DNA of 64,000 nt from Companilactobacillus kimchii DSM 13961 = JCM 10707 (GCF_001435445.1 NZ_AZDH01000014.1:1-64000), one strand, 5' to 3'. Counted from the stretch's first letter, positions 46,220-55,810 are shown. Made by a program: numbers and translations. The notes: generated from the sequence alone by a model not told the origin.

Positions 46220-47500
46220 TTATTCCCCACGCTTGTAGGATGCAACGTACTTTTCCCGTTTATCCTCATCAAATTCTTTTTCACTCTTAGCGATAATAAT
46301 TGTTGCTAGAGAGTTACCGACGACGTTAACGGCGGTACGCCCCATATCTACGAGACGGTCGATACCAGCAATGAAGGTTAAACCTTGCATTGGCACACCG
46401 ATGGTTGATACCGTGGCTAAGAGCACAACAAACGATGCTCCTGGTACTCCGGCCATCCCCTTAGATGTTAACATCAATACGACCACAAGGGTAATTTGTT
46501 GTCCTAGACTTAAATGAATATTATAAGCTTGTGCTAAAAATAGTGCGGCTAATGATTGATAGATAGCTGATCCATCCAAATTAAAAGTATATCCAGTTGG
46601 AATAACGAAACTGACGATACCTTTAGAAGCACCATACTTTTGCATCTTCTCAATCATTTTAGGAAGAGCTGCTTCCGAACTAGCTGTTGTAAAAGCTAAA
46701 GTTACTTCGTTTTCAATAATTCTGAATAATTCATAGAAACGAACATGGAACAAATGTCCAACTCCAGCCATAACGACAAAGACGAAAAATGCCATAGTTG
46801 CGTAAGCAATCAGAATGAACAATGCCAGTGGTTTCAAAGAGTTAAAGCCCATTTCACCAACAGTAACACCAATCAAAGCACAAACACCAATAGGTGCTAA
46901 TCGCATAACCCAGTTCGTAACTTTAAACATAACATTGGCGACAGCATTCAAAGTATCAGTAATAATCTGTCCTTGTTTGCCAATAGAAGCCGTTCCCAAT
47001 CCGAATAAGACTGAGAAGAAAATAATTGGTAACATATCACCTTTACCTAATGATTCAAAAATATTAGTTGGAATGATACTCATCAAGATTGACCAAATAC
47101 CCGAATGTTTGGCTGTTTTGGCAGTAGCTGTGTATTGACTAATATCCGAACCTTTTAGACTATGTACGTCGATAAAGGTACCGGGATGTGTAACATTAGC
47201 GACAATAATACCAATAATAATCGCTAATGTTGTCATTATTTCAAAATAAATTAAAGTCTTTAATCCAATTCGACCTAACTTTTTAATATCACCCATATTG
47301 GCGATACCAACCGTTAAACAAGAGATAACAATCGGCAATACGATCATCTGAATCATTGAGATAAACATCGTACCAATGTTCTGCATGACTTGAATAGCAG
47401 CCTTATTCTGATAAAAGATTTGGCCAAGGATAATACCTAAAACCAAACCAATAATAATTTGCCAGCCTAAACTGACTCGAAAAAATCGTCGTTTTTGCAC
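46220..47500 (-). CDS. Dicarboxylate/amino acid:cation symporter (DAACS family)
   Basis: This is a 426-residue secondary transporter with eight helices and two re-entrant loops. The family motifs are SSEAALPKM (loop HP1), GYTFNLDGSAIY (TM7) and GMAGVPGASFVVLLATV (HP2). Likely substrates are glutamate, aspartate or C4-dicarboxylates with H+ or Na+; specificity cannot be read from these motifs. Start GTG 47500 lies 7 bases from AAAGGGGA. A cre site overlaps the promoter region, predicting CcpA control. Confidence 0.93.
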   Translation of the reverse strand: MQKRRFFRVSLGWQIIIGLVLGIILGQIFYQNKAAIQVMQNIGTMFISMIQMIVLPIVISCLTVGIANMGDIKKLGRIGLKTLIYFEIMTTLAIIIGIIVANVTHPGTFIDVHSLKGSDISQYTATAKTAKHSGIWSILMSIIPTNIFESLGKGDMLPIIFFSVLFGLGTASIGKQGQIITDTLNAVANVMFKVTNWVMRLAPIGVCALIGVTVGEMGFNSLKPLALFILIAYATMAFFVFVVMAGVGHLFHVRFYELFRIIENEVTLAFTTASSEAALPKMIEKMQKYGASKGIVSFVIPTGYTFNLDGSAIYQSLAALFLAQAYNIHLSLGQQITLVVVLMLTSKGMAGVPGASFVVLLATVSTIGVPMQGLTFIAGIDRLVDMGRTAVNVVGNSLATIIIAKSEKEFDEDKREKYVASYKRGE

Positions 47501-47533
47501 TTTAAAGTCCCCTTTGAAATCAACATAGTCTTA

Positions 47534-47563
47534 ATTATAGAAGACTTTTTGTAAAAAATGAAA
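47534..47563 (-). promoter_or_regulatory. Promoter of the DAACS symporter gene
   Basis: TATAAT (47534-47539) with a weak TTTCAT (47558-47563) at 18 bp spacing on the minus strand. The cre site directly abuts the -35 region. Confidence 0.5.
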
Positions 47564-47564
47564 T

Positions 47565-47578
47565 TGATAACGGTTTCA
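47565..47578. promoter_or_regulatory. Catabolite-responsive element (cre)
   Basis: TGATAACGGTTTCA matches the minimal cre consensus TGNNANCGNTNNCA at every fixed position and is flanked by T and A as in strong sites. It lies just upstream of the symporter promoter, centred near -45, so CcpA could activate or modulate it. Confidence 0.75.
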
Positions 47579-47667
47579 AATTAAAATATTTTTCATTTGA
47601 TACATTTTAGCGAACAATATTGAGTGAACTGTCTAAAATAGTTCTGTTTTTGCCTGATTTAGCCAAT

Positions 47668-47712
47668 AAAAAAAACAGAACATCCGGTTTTTTCAAATCG
47701 GTATTCTGCACT
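47668..47712 (-). terminator. Terminator of manA
   Basis: An imperfect stem (CAGAA...CCG with CGG...TTCTG) is followed on the minus strand by eight T residues (complement of 47668-47675). Confidence 0.75.
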
Positions 47713-47737
47713 TTTTTTATGTCATCTTAATATTTAT

Positions 47738-48706
47738 CTAATTTTCGCCAGATTCTGAAGCAATAATATCCAAATCACCAGAAAGTGTCCATGAAGCAAC
47801 AGTTGCTGGAACAATCAAATGAATACCCTTGTTCAAATCATAGTCTTTTCCATCAACAGTAATCTTACCTTGACCATTAATTACAGAAATCAAAGTATAC
47901 TTACCGATTTGATGATGTAATTCGACTGGTTCTTTAATTTCCCAATGATAAACTGAGAAGAATGGTGATACAGGTGGTTGAACAAATGTTGTAAACTTGT
48001 TCTTACCCTCTTCTTTTGATTCAATATTTAATTGTGGATCTTTATGAGGAACTGTAATTGTATCCTCTGATTGTTTGATGTGAAGATCACGTTTCTTACC
48101 TGTAGACTTCTCAACACGGTCATAATCATACAAACGATATGTTGTATCACTACTTTGTTGTGTCTCTAAGGCCATAATACCCTTGTTCAAGGCATGAACA
48201 GTACCACTTGGTACGTAGTAGAAGTCACCAGTCTTAACTGGAACTTTTCTTAATAGATGATCCCAATCACCTGATTCAATCATCTTATCAAGTTCAGCCT
48301 TGTTTTTAGCATTGTGACCATAAATCAAGTATGAACCTGGTTCAGCATCAATAATGTACCAACATTCTGTTTTACCTAATTCATGTTCATGTTCAGCTGC
48401 ATATTCGTTGTCGGGATGAACTTGAACAGATAGGCTGGCTTCAGCATCCAAAATCTTTGTTAAAAGTGGGAAAACTTTTCCCTTAGGATTACCAAATAAT
48501 TCACCGTGATTTTTCCAAAGATCATCAACATATTGACCAGCAAATTCACCATTTTCAACTTGTGATCTACCATGTGGATGACCTGAAATAGCCCAGCATT
48601 CACCAATAGTGCCATCTGGAATATTGTAACCAAATTTAGTTTCTAGCTTTCTTCCACCCCAAATTTTTTCGTGGAATACAGGCTTTAAGAACAATGGTTC
48701 ACTCAT
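47738..48706 (-). CDS. manA: Mannose-6-phosphate isomerase, class I
   Basis: The 322-residue zinc enzyme interconverts mannose 6-phosphate and fructose 6-phosphate. The N-terminal KPVFHEKIWGGRKL and the zinc ligands in SVQVHPDNEYA and the following GKTECWYII are present, along with VPSGTVHAL. ATG 48706 follows GGGGGAAAG at proper spacing; the upstream in-frame TTG is part of that site. rex lies 19 bp upstream in the same direction. Confidence 0.95.
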   Translation of the reverse strand: MSEPLFLKPVFHEKIWGGRKLETKFGYNIPDGTIGECWAISGHPHGRSQVENGEFAGQYVDDLWKNHGELFGNPKGKVFPLLTKILDAEASLSVQVHPDNEYAAEHEHELGKTECWYIIDAEPGSYLIYGHNAKNKAELDKMIESGDWDHLLRKVPVKTGDFYYVPSGTVHALNKGIMALETQQSSDTTYRLYDYDRVEKSTGKKRDLHIKQSEDTITVPHKDPQLNIESKEEGKNKFTTFVQPPVSPFFSVYHWEIKEPVELHHQIGKYTLISVINGQGKITVDGKDYDLNKGIHLIVPATVASWTLSGDLDIIASESGEN

Positions 48707-48725
48707 AATACTTTCCCCCAAAAAA

Positions 48726-49376
48726 TTATTCTTGTTCTTCCTTCATTGACTTATCACGATCTAAGAAGAAAATCAAGGTCTGCAATTCATTAGCTAAATC
48801 AACATAATGAACGCGGATACTACTTGGAACGTTGATAATTACCGGTGTAAAGTTTAGAATTCCTCTAACTCCGGCATCAGACAATAAATCAGCTGTTGTT
48901 TGAGCTGCATTTGAAGAAACAGTCAAGATACAGACATCAATCTGTTGCAAATGAAGCTGTTCCTTCAATTCAGATATATCATAAACAGGAACGCCACTCT
49001 TAACTGTACCGACAATTTCTTTATTAATATCAAAAGCTGCCGCAATTCGAACATTATTAGTCCGAGAAAAGTTATAATTTAGTAAGGCGTTACCTAAATT
49101 ACCTACACCAACTAAAGCTACGTTGGTACGTTTGTCCTGATTTAAGAGCTTTTTAAAGAAAGCTACTAAATCGTTTACATCGTAGCCATAACCACGTTTT
49201 CCAAGTGCTCCTAGATATGAGAAGTCACGTCTTATTGTAGCACTATCTATCTTGACCCCTTCTGATAATTCTCCAGAAGAGATCTTTTTTGTACCTTCAT
49301 CTTTTAAAAATTGAAAATACCGATAATAGATTGGTAAACGCTTTATTGTTGCGTTTGGAACTGTTGTTTTTGTCAT
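48726..49376 (-). CDS. rex: Redox-sensing transcriptional repressor Rex
   Basis: This is a 216-residue NAD(H)-binding repressor. The N-terminal winged helix (residues 1-80; KRLPIYYRYFQFL and SATIRRDFSYLG) is followed by a Rossmann domain with GVGNLGNALLNY (about 93-104) and a C-terminal swapped helix. Rex releases fermentation and respiration genes when the NADH/NAD+ ratio rises. GGTGG precedes the ATG. It is divergent from the ABC-F gene, a common Firmicute neighbourhood. Confidence 0.95.
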   Translation of the reverse strand: MTKTTVPNATIKRLPIYYRYFQFLKDEGTKKISSGELSEGVKIDSATIRRDFSYLGALGKRGYGYDVNDLVAFFKKLLNQDKRTNVALVGVGNLGNALLNYNFSRTNNVRIAAAFDINKEIVGTVKSGVPVYDISELKEQLHLQQIDVCILTVSSNAAQTTADLLSDAGVRGILNFTPVIINVPSSIRVHYVDLANELQTLIFFLDRDKSMKEEQE

Positions 49377-49512
49377 AATTTACCACCATATGTGTGTCAT
49401 TTCACTAACATTTATAGTAAATAAAAATCGACAAAAACGCAATACGTTAAACCTATAAAGACATAATTTATTAAATAATGCTAAAATTGTGAATACATAA
49501 AGGAGTTTGAAA

Positions 49513-51423
49513 TTGATTTTATTACAAGCACAAAACATTACAAAAAATTTTGGTACTAAGAAGCTATTCTCTAATGTAAGCTTTGAAGTACAGGATAATA
49601 GCAGAATTGGTCTAGTCGGCCGAAACGGTGTCGGCAAATCAACTATGCTCAAAATTATTTCCGATCAGGAAAGTTATAATAGTGGAAATATTGCTCTAAA
49701 AAAGGATACAAATATCGGTTACCTTGCTCAGGATTCCGGTTTAAATAGTGAAAATAAAATTTTTGACGAGATGGAACATGTTTTTGACTATTTAAAAGAA
49801 CAAGAAAAAAAGATGCATGCCTTAGAAGAAAAACTTGCTGATCCCAATGTTCAAGACTACGACAACATTTTAAAACAATACGATCAACTACAAAATACCT
49901 TCCGCCAAGAAAATGGTTACGGTTATCAATCGGAAATCCGTAGTGTCCTTAAAGGATTCGGATTCGATGAAGATGTTTGGCAGGCTCAAATATCAACTCT
50001 TTCTGGTGGTGAGCGTTCACGTTTAGCTATGGCTAAAATGTTATTGGAACATCATGATATTTTACTTTTGGATGAACCAACAAATCATTTGGACATCAAT
50101 ACAGTTGAATGGCTTGAAGGTTATCTTAAAAATTACCGTGGCGCACTAGTCATCGTATCCCATGACCAATACTTTTTGGATAAAGTCGTTACTGAAATTG
50201 TTGAGATCAATCATCATTCTTCGACACATTACTCTGGTAACTACACTTTCTACTTGCAAGAAAAGAAAAAGAATCAAGAAGTAGCTTGGAAACACTATGA
50301 AGAACAACAGGCTGAAATCAAAAAGACCGAAGAATACATTCAAAAGAATATTGTCCGCGCTTCTACCACTAAGATGGCCCAAAGTCGTCGTAAAAAGCTT
50401 GAACACATGGATGTCTTAGATCGTCCCGACAGTGACCAAGGTTCCGTTCACTTTAAATTTCAAATTGATAAAGAGAGCGGAAATGACGTACTACTTGTTA
50501 AAGATGCCGCCATTGGTTATGAGGATCAAATCATGTCCGAACCTATCAACTTAGATGTAAAAAAAGGTGAACGTGTTGGTATTATTGGACCTAATGGTAT
50601 CGGTAAATCAACTTTTCTAAAATCTATCTTGGGACAAATTCCAATGATCAAAGGAACAACTCAATTTGGTGCCAATGTTGAAGTTGGTTACTACGATCAG
50701 AATCTAAAAAATCTTGATCCTAAAAAAGATGTTCTCCATGAAATTTGGGATATTTATCCTCGTTTAGATGAGCAAGTAATTCGTAATATGCTGGGAGCTT
50801 TTCTTTTCAGCGGTGATGATGTACTCAAACCGGTTGCCGGCCTATCTGGTGGTGAAAAGGCCCGTTTAACTTTGACAAAATTAGCTATGGAACACGATAA
50901 CTTCTTAATCATGGATGAGCCCACTAACCATTTGGACATTGACAGTAAGGAAGTTCTTGAAGACGCTTTGAAAAACTTTGAAGGAACTGTCCTCTTTGTT
51001 TCCCATGACCGTTATCTTTTAAATACCTTAGCTGATCGTATCGTTGATATCGGCGAACATGGTAGCAAGATTTATCTTGGTGACTACGATTACTATTTGG
51101 AAAAGACAACCGATCATCCTACAGAAGAAGCGCAGGCAACTTCTAATGTCAGTGAAAAGAAAGTTCAGTATCAACAATCTAAGGAACAACAAAAGCAAGA
51201 ACGTAAATTACGCCGTCAAGTTGAAGACTTAGAGAAACAGATTGCTGAACTAGAAGACAAAAATACTGCCATTCAAAAGGAAATGACTAAAGATGAAAAT
51301 CTAACTTCTTATAGTAAATTAGCCGATCTCCAAAAAGAACTCGATGAAAACAAGCAGCAACAGGATAAAGTTGAAGAAGAATGGACTGAAAAATCCATTG
51401 AACTAGAAGACTTTTCTGATTAG
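49513..51423 (+). CDS. ydiF: ABC-F family ATPase (YdiF-like)
   Basis: This is a 636-residue soluble protein with two ABC domains and no transmembrane part. Walker A motifs are GRNGVGKST and GPNGIGKST, signatures LSGGERSRLAMA and LSGGEKARLTL, and Walker B DEPTNHLD occurs twice. The interdomain P-site tRNA-interaction linker and a C-terminal coiled coil (about 560-636) are present. ABC-F proteins act on the ribosome, in translation rescue or antibiotic protection. The YdiF label rests on length, coiled coil and rex neighbourhood. TTG 49513 lies 7 bases from AGGAG; a TTG at 49507 is too close. Confidence 0.92.
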   Translation: MILLQAQNITKNFGTKKLFSNVSFEVQDNSRIGLVGRNGVGKSTMLKIISDQESYNSGNIALKKDTNIGYLAQDSGLNSENKIFDEMEHVFDYLKEQEKKMHALEEKLADPNVQDYDNILKQYDQLQNTFRQENGYGYQSEIRSVLKGFGFDEDVWQAQISTLSGGERSRLAMAKMLLEHHDILLLDEPTNHLDINTVEWLEGYLKNYRGALVIVSHDQYFLDKVVTEIVEINHHSSTHYSGNYTFYLQEKKKNQEVAWKHYEEQQAEIKKTEEYIQKNIVRASTTKMAQSRRKKLEHMDVLDRPDSDQGSVHFKFQIDKESGNDVLLVKDAAIGYEDQIMSEPINLDVKKGERVGIIGPNGIGKSTFLKSILGQIPMIKGTTQFGANVEVGYYDQNLKNLDPKKDVLHEIWDIYPRLDEQVIRNMLGAFLFSGDDVLKPVAGLSGGEKARLTLTKLAMEHDNFLIMDEPTNHLDIDSKEVLEDALKNFEGTVLFVSHDRYLLNTLADRIVDIGEHGSKIYLGDYDYYLEKTTDHPTEEAQATSNVSEKKVQYQQSKEQQKQERKLRRQVEDLEKQIAELEDKNTAIQKEMTKDENLTSYSKLADLQKELDENKQQQDKVEEEWTEKSIELEDFSD

Positions 51424-51432
51424 AAAGTAGAA

Positions 51433-51493
51433 AACAGCCCCTATTAAGAATTCAAGCAGAGGATATTGCTTTGAATACTTAATGGGGGCTGTT
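51433..51493 (+). terminator. Long hairpin downstream of the ABC-F gene
   Basis: AACAGCCCC-T-ATTAAG pairs with CTTAAT-G-GGGGCTGTT, with a further inner stem ATTCAA / TTGAAT. CTTTCG follows, so the U-tract is poor. It probably terminates or attenuates transcription towards the DUF368 gene. Confidence 0.6.
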
Positions 51494-51581
51494 CTTTCGA
51501 TTTAAATTTTCTTTTTCATTGCCCAGTTTCTCCAAATTTGATAACTTAATTTATAAAGAATATTTCCAAGGGAGCATAACA

Positions 51582-52427
51582 ATAAAACAAGAAAATTTCT
51601 TAATCAGATTCTTTAAGGGTGTTATTATCGCTTTAGGCTTCATTTTACCAGGAGTTTCCGGTGGTGTTTTAGCCGCTATCATGGGTATCTACGAACGAAT
51701 GTTGAGTTTTATGGCCCACATTCGTCAGAATTTTAAACGCGACTTCCTCTACTTCTTACCTATCGGAATTGGTGGCATTGTCGGAATTGGTATTTTATCT
51801 AAACCACTTGATTATCTTTTGCAAAATTACCAAGTGATCGTCCTTTGGGGCTTTGCTGGAACAATTATCGGAACTTTACCGACCTTGTTCAAAGAGTCGA
51901 CATCCCAAACACCTCGAGATAAATATGACCTCACTTGGTTCTTAGCCAGTTTTGTCGGTGGAGGAGTTTTCCTCTTCTTCATGAGTGAAATCTTCGGAAC
52001 CATTCCCGCCAACTTCTTTGGATTCGTTATCGCAGGTATCTTAATTGCACTGGGAGTTTTGGTACCCGGATTAAGTCCTTCAAATTTATTGATTATTTTA
52101 GGACTCTATACGCCAATGCTAAAAGGTTTCAAAACTTTTGACCCATTAGTCTTTATTCCCATTGCAATCGGTGGTGTAATCTCATTACTGACATTCTCCA
52201 AGGCTATGGAAAAATTAATTCAACAACATCATTCGAAAGTTTATCATTTCATTTTGGGTATCGTCTTAGCCAGTACCGTTCTAATTCTGATTCCTAATCC
52301 ATATACGACTGATGGTATTTCTTATATTGGGACTGCTGGCCCTGATATTATCTTAAGTTTGGTTTTCTTCGTTATCGGTTGCCTATTAGCACTTTGGATG
52401 AGCAATTTAGAAGAACGTTACAAGTAA
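51582..52427 (+). CDS. DUF368-family polytopic membrane protein, probable AUA start
   Basis: This is a membrane protein of about 281 residues with eight or so helices. LGFILPGVSGGVLAAIMGIYERM and the later internally repeated ALGVLVPGLSPSNLLIILGLY are the two DUF368 motifs. Related proteins are linked to undecaprenyl phosphate flipping (the UptA/DUF368 group). No ATG or GTG lies near the expected N-terminus. AAGGGAG (51568-51574) is placed 7 bases before an ATA codon at 51582. An in-frame TTG at 51519 lacks a ribosome binding site and sits close behind the upstream hairpin. The start remains uncertain; the protein does not. Confidence 0.85.
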   Translation: MKQENFLIRFFKGVIIALGFILPGVSGGVLAAIMGIYERMLSFMAHIRQNFKRDFLYFLPIGIGGIVGIGILSKPLDYLLQNYQVIVLWGFAGTIIGTLPTLFKESTSQTPRDKYDLTWFLASFVGGGVFLFFMSEIFGTIPANFFGFVIAGILIALGVLVPGLSPSNLLIILGLYTPMLKGFKTFDPLVFIPIAIGGVISLLTFSKAMEKLIQQHHSKVYHFILGIVLASTVLILIPNPYTTDGISYIGTAGPDIILSLVFFVIGCLLALWMSNLEERYK

Positions 52428-52433
52428 ATTTAC

Positions 52434-52482
52434 GAAAAAAATACTGCCAATAGATTTTTAAGTCTATCGGCAGTATTTTTTT
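52434..52482. terminator. Bidirectional terminator between DUF368 and WxL genes
   Basis: ATACTGCC-AA-TAGA pairs with TCTA-TC-GGCAGTAT. Seven A residues lie to the left and seven T residues to the right. It overlaps the stop codon region of the convergent WxL gene. Confidence 0.88.
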
Positions 52483-54925
52483 ATAGAGTTTCACTCAATG
52501 TCCATTTAATTTCACCTGTATAATCGCCTGCAAGGTTAGGAAATACGTTCTTCAATAGAATACCGTCCTCTTCACTCCAAGCGTCTGTAATGTCCGTATT
52601 TTGGCTTTCATCACTATTAACAGTATCCTGTTGAGCAATTAATGTATCATCATTCAAAGATTTTGCATTTGAATCCTTATCAATGAAGTACAGTGGTTCA
52701 GAATAGCTATTATCTTCTTTATTAAACAAACCCGTTGATTGAGCCGATAATTTCCATTTGGTTCCAGTACTATTTACATCAATATCCCAGTCACCCGAAC
52801 GTTTGACGTATTCGCCTATCTTGGAACCAGCATTAATTGTTTGAAAACGATAATTATCAACCTCTAATTGTAAATTCTTTTTCGGTTTAATCTTAACTTT
52901 ATATTCCAAAGTGTTAGAAATACGATCCTTAGAATCTGACAATTTCAACTTGAATGTATAAGTCTTATCATTTTCCAATCCATTTAACGTATAAGGAATA
53001 TCATAAGTTCCAGTCTTAGCGCCCTTATCAACTTGAATGTCACCCTTTTGTACACCAGGAAGTTTGTTGCCATCTTGGTCATAAACTTCCAAATTACTTA
53101 GTAGCTCTTCGCCATCAAAGGTTGAACCCTTTAGATAAGAAATATTACCTTGAAAATGAACTTCATCACCCAAATTTAATTCCTGTGATAACGAATTAGT
53201 ATTTTCAATATGTAAAACTTCATTATCAATTACAAAATCAGGGCTCATCGTATCACCAGTATAATTATCAGCCTGATAACTTGTATTGATTCCCGATACA
53301 CTAGTTGTTATTGGTGTGGAGCTTTCTGGTCCTTTAGCGGTTCCATAAACTTCAATATTAGAATTATCACCAATTGCATTCATTGATGGAATCGTCACAT
53401 CAAATCCTTTAACAGTCTTATAACTTGGTGGATCAGTCTCATACTTACCTGGAATCGTTATCGTGACATCTTTTAGATCAGACTTATTAATTTCTTTTGT
53501 TTTAGTAGTGCCATCTTCATCTTGATAGGTCATCTTACCAATCACACCATTCGCATCACCATTGTATTCAACATACTCTGGCAATCCAACTGTAGCTGTG
53601 ATTTCACCTGACTCAGAAATACCACCACTATAGGCCAATTTTTGTTCTAATTTAATTTCATCACCGTCACTAGTATGTAATTCTTTAGTGCTACCTAAAG
53701 TCTTACTACTATTTTTTGTAACATCAGTTATCTGTGAAGTTCCCTTCATATCAACAATCGAAGGCATTTTTTCAATAACCATATCCAAGTCAGCAATTGA
53801 TGACTCTGGAGAACCTGTTGAAGCAGTAAATCCCCAACGAACCTTCTTATCATCACTAGTGCCTACCAATTTAGAGATATCGATACTGAAAGTTTTACTA
53901 TCCTGTGAAGTCTGCATTTTATCAGTACCATCAGGGAACTTATCATTAATCAAATATGATAAACGAGCTGTGGTTCCTGATGTAGGTGGTGTATAAGTAA
54001 TTTTAAGATGGCGCCAACCATTACGTGGATCTTGCGTTTCTGAGTTAGCGACTTCAAGACCGTCATAACCTGTGAAATAAGAATTATTCTGAACTGGTCC
54101 ACGATGTGTTATGTTGTAGAAATAATTGTTTAGAATAAGATTATAACTATTCTCCATATAAGTAGCGGTGTCACCTGGATAATTCCAAGCAATATGACTA
54201 GTTTTCAATTGATTCATAACAATATTACCAGGATTAGACAATGAAAATTTGTCATAGTCTAGATAATCATTAACAGAATTTGAAAATGATCCTGCTGTTT
54301 TGTTCACATAATGATCAAATTCAATGGCTACACTTTTTTGAATTCCGTCAGAAGCACCAGAAAGTTTCGTTGTAGTAGTTTTATTATCTGGAGTTCCACC
54401 GCCCCAAACGCCCAAGGTCTCACCTGCAGTTGGGGCACCATTACTACGAGAAATTGCTTGGTCACCTAAATCATCATTTTGAAGCACAAAAGCAAAACCA
54501 TCGTAACCATCGACTTTGCTTCCTCCATAGAACCAAACCGAGATTTCTTGTGGTTTACTCAAATCAAAATAGTTATAAGTTTTATTACCATTACTATCTT
54601 TAACAGTTCCCCAAAAAGAACCAATTTGCTTTTTCTGCGTGCTTGATCCATCTAACAATTGAATAATGTCAGTTGAATCATTATTAGAATCACCGGCACG
54701 AATTATTTTACTAGAACTTTTAAAAGCCGTGGTATCGTTAGTTTTTGTATTCGTATAGTATTCTGGAGCCGTGACGAAATCATTTAGCTTCATACCCTTA
54801 GGCGCATGCTCATATACACTAGTTCTATCTGGAACTGAATAAGCTTGGACCATGGTAGGCTTAAACAATTGAATGAACGGCAAAAGAAATATAATCAAAT
54901 AAAGAAATTCTATACGTTTCTTCAT
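52481..54925 (-). CDS. Secreted lectin-like WxL-domain surface protein
   Basis: This is an 814-residue secreted protein. The signal peptide covers residues 1-27 (LYLIIFLLPFIQLF, likely cleavage after VQA). An L-type-lectin-like domain (about 90-390) has the DGFAFVLQND and ETLGVWGGG motifs. Several Ig-like or bacterial beta domains follow, and a C-terminal WxL domain (about 670-814) has the proximal KWKLSAQ and the distal YTGEIKWTLSET. A role in carbohydrate or host-surface binding is inference from the lectin fold. ATG 54925 follows GAGGAGG. It is monocistronic. Confidence 0.88.
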   Translation of the reverse strand: MKKRIEFLYLIIFLLPFIQLFKPTMVQAYSVPDRTSVYEHAPKGMKLNDFVTAPEYYTNTKTNDTTAFKSSSKIIRAGDSNNDSTDIIQLLDGSSTQKKQIGSFWGTVKDSNGNKTYNYFDLSKPQEISVWFYGGSKVDGYDGFAFVLQNDDLGDQAISRSNGAPTAGETLGVWGGGTPDNKTTTTKLSGASDGIQKSVAIEFDHYVNKTAGSFSNSVNDYLDYDKFSLSNPGNIVMNQLKTSHIAWNYPGDTATYMENSYNLILNNYFYNITHRGPVQNNSYFTGYDGLEVANSETQDPRNGWRHLKITYTPPTSGTTARLSYLINDKFPDGTDKMQTSQDSKTFSIDISKLVGTSDDKKVRWGFTASTGSPESSIADLDMVIEKMPSIVDMKGTSQITDVTKNSSKTLGSTKELHTSDGDEIKLEQKLAYSGGISESGEITATVGLPEYVEYNGDANGVIGKMTYQDEDGTTKTKEINKSDLKDVTITIPGKYETDPPSYKTVKGFDVTIPSMNAIGDNSNIEVYGTAKGPESSTPITTSVSGINTSYQADNYTGDTMSPDFVIDNEVLHIENTNSLSQELNLGDEVHFQGNISYLKGSTFDGEELLSNLEVYDQDGNKLPGVQKGDIQVDKGAKTGTYDIPYTLNGLENDKTYTFKLKLSDSKDRISNTLEYKVKIKPKKNLQLEVDNYRFQTINAGSKIGEYVKRSGDWDIDVNSTGTKWKLSAQSTGLFNKEDNSYSEPLYFIDKDSNAKSLNDDTLIAQQDTVNSDESQNTDITDAWSEEDGILLKNVFPNLAGDYTGEIKWTLSETL

Positions 54926-55076
54926 AAGATCAACCTCCTCGTCAAACATCGATATCTTATATTTTATAAATATTATATAAGGTTATATCACTTTATATAT
55001 ATCATATTTAGCAAATTTTATTATCGAATTTTAATTTTTATTAAAAAATATGACAAGTCAGATTAAAGTAAAAAAA

Positions 55077-55117
55077 TAAGTTATCAATCCAATTAATTTT
55101 GAATTGATAACTTATTT
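55077..55117 (-). terminator. Terminator of the NrtR-like gene
   Basis: AAGTTATCAAT pairs with ATTGATAACTT around a 14-base loop. On the minus strand ATTTTTTTAC follows. Confidence 0.8.
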
Positions 55118-55810
55118 TTATTTTTGTAAATACTTATTCTTTATTTTATAAGAAGTTTCATCAATAGCTCTAATTGCATCCGAGTATTTGCTCTCAAAAG
55201 CTAAGGCTGTTTTCAGCCCATTATTTTTAAAACCCAACAATTTTTGATAATGTAATACTTCCCTTTGAGTAAACTCAGTTCCCGACATCAATCCTAGGAT
55301 AGGAAATTGTTGCGTCTCCTGGGCTACAAAATGCATAATATTGTAAAAATCAATCTCATCAGTCATTGAATTATTAACCGCGTATTGATTCAATGCTCTA
55401 TCCTTAATTTGAAAATCACTGACATGTTCCATGCCACTTTGCCACGATAGATCCCAGGCCTTACTTTCAAGATTATATTTAACACGATACCAAGATTCAT
55501 CTTCCATTGTGGCAAATACATCGTGATCTGATTCAAAGACTAATACCAAGTAGTTGTAAATCTTGTAGTCTGAAGAAACAGATAAATTGGTAAATGGAAT
55601 AAACAAATGGTCAATATCGATTCCTGCATCGAGCATCTTCAATCTCTCAATAATATGCATTTTTAAATCAGTAGAAGTTTCATTCTCAGCCGGATCAAAT
55701 TCAAAACTAGGAATTTCAAAAGTGCCATTATTAGTAGCTTTCGTATAAATCCCATCTGTCCTCTTGTCATACTTTAGCAGCACGTATGAAATAACCGTTC
55801 TATTTTCCAT
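55118..55810 (-). CDS. Nudix-like / NrtR-like protein, function unclear
   Basis: This is a 230-residue protein. The N-terminal half (VISYVLLKYD, GTFEIPSFEFDPAENE) looks like a Nudix beta-grasp fold, but I see no GX5EX7REUXEEXGU catalytic box. The C-terminal part (GTEFTQREVLHYQKLLGF) resembles the winged-helix domain of NrtR-type Nudix regulators of NAD metabolism. A ligand-sensing transcription factor is possible. It stands alone between WxL and tsaD genes, with its own terminator. GAGGTG precedes the ATG. The call is tentative. Confidence 0.6.
   Translation of the reverse strand: MENRTVISYVLLKYDKRTDGIYTKATNNGTFEIPSFEFDPAENETSTDLKMHIIERLKMLDAGIDIDHLFIPFTNLSVSSDYKIYNYLVLVFESDHDVFATMEDESWYRVKYNLESKAWDLSWQSGMEHVSDFQIKDRALNQYAVNNSMTDEIDFYNIMHFVAQETQQFPILGLMSGTEFTQREVLHYQKLLGFKNNGLKTALAFESKYSDAIRAIDETSYKIKNKYLQK

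Noticed and set aside
49491-49503. TTGTGAATACATAA as a Rex operator near the ABC-F gene
   Set aside because: Only the left half of the Rex palindrome (TTGTGAA) is present and the right half is missing. It also overlaps the ribosome binding site region.
49380-49652. A minus-strand frame upstream of rex
   Set aside because: It overlaps the rex promoter region and the 5' end of the ABC-F gene, and has no ribosome binding site.
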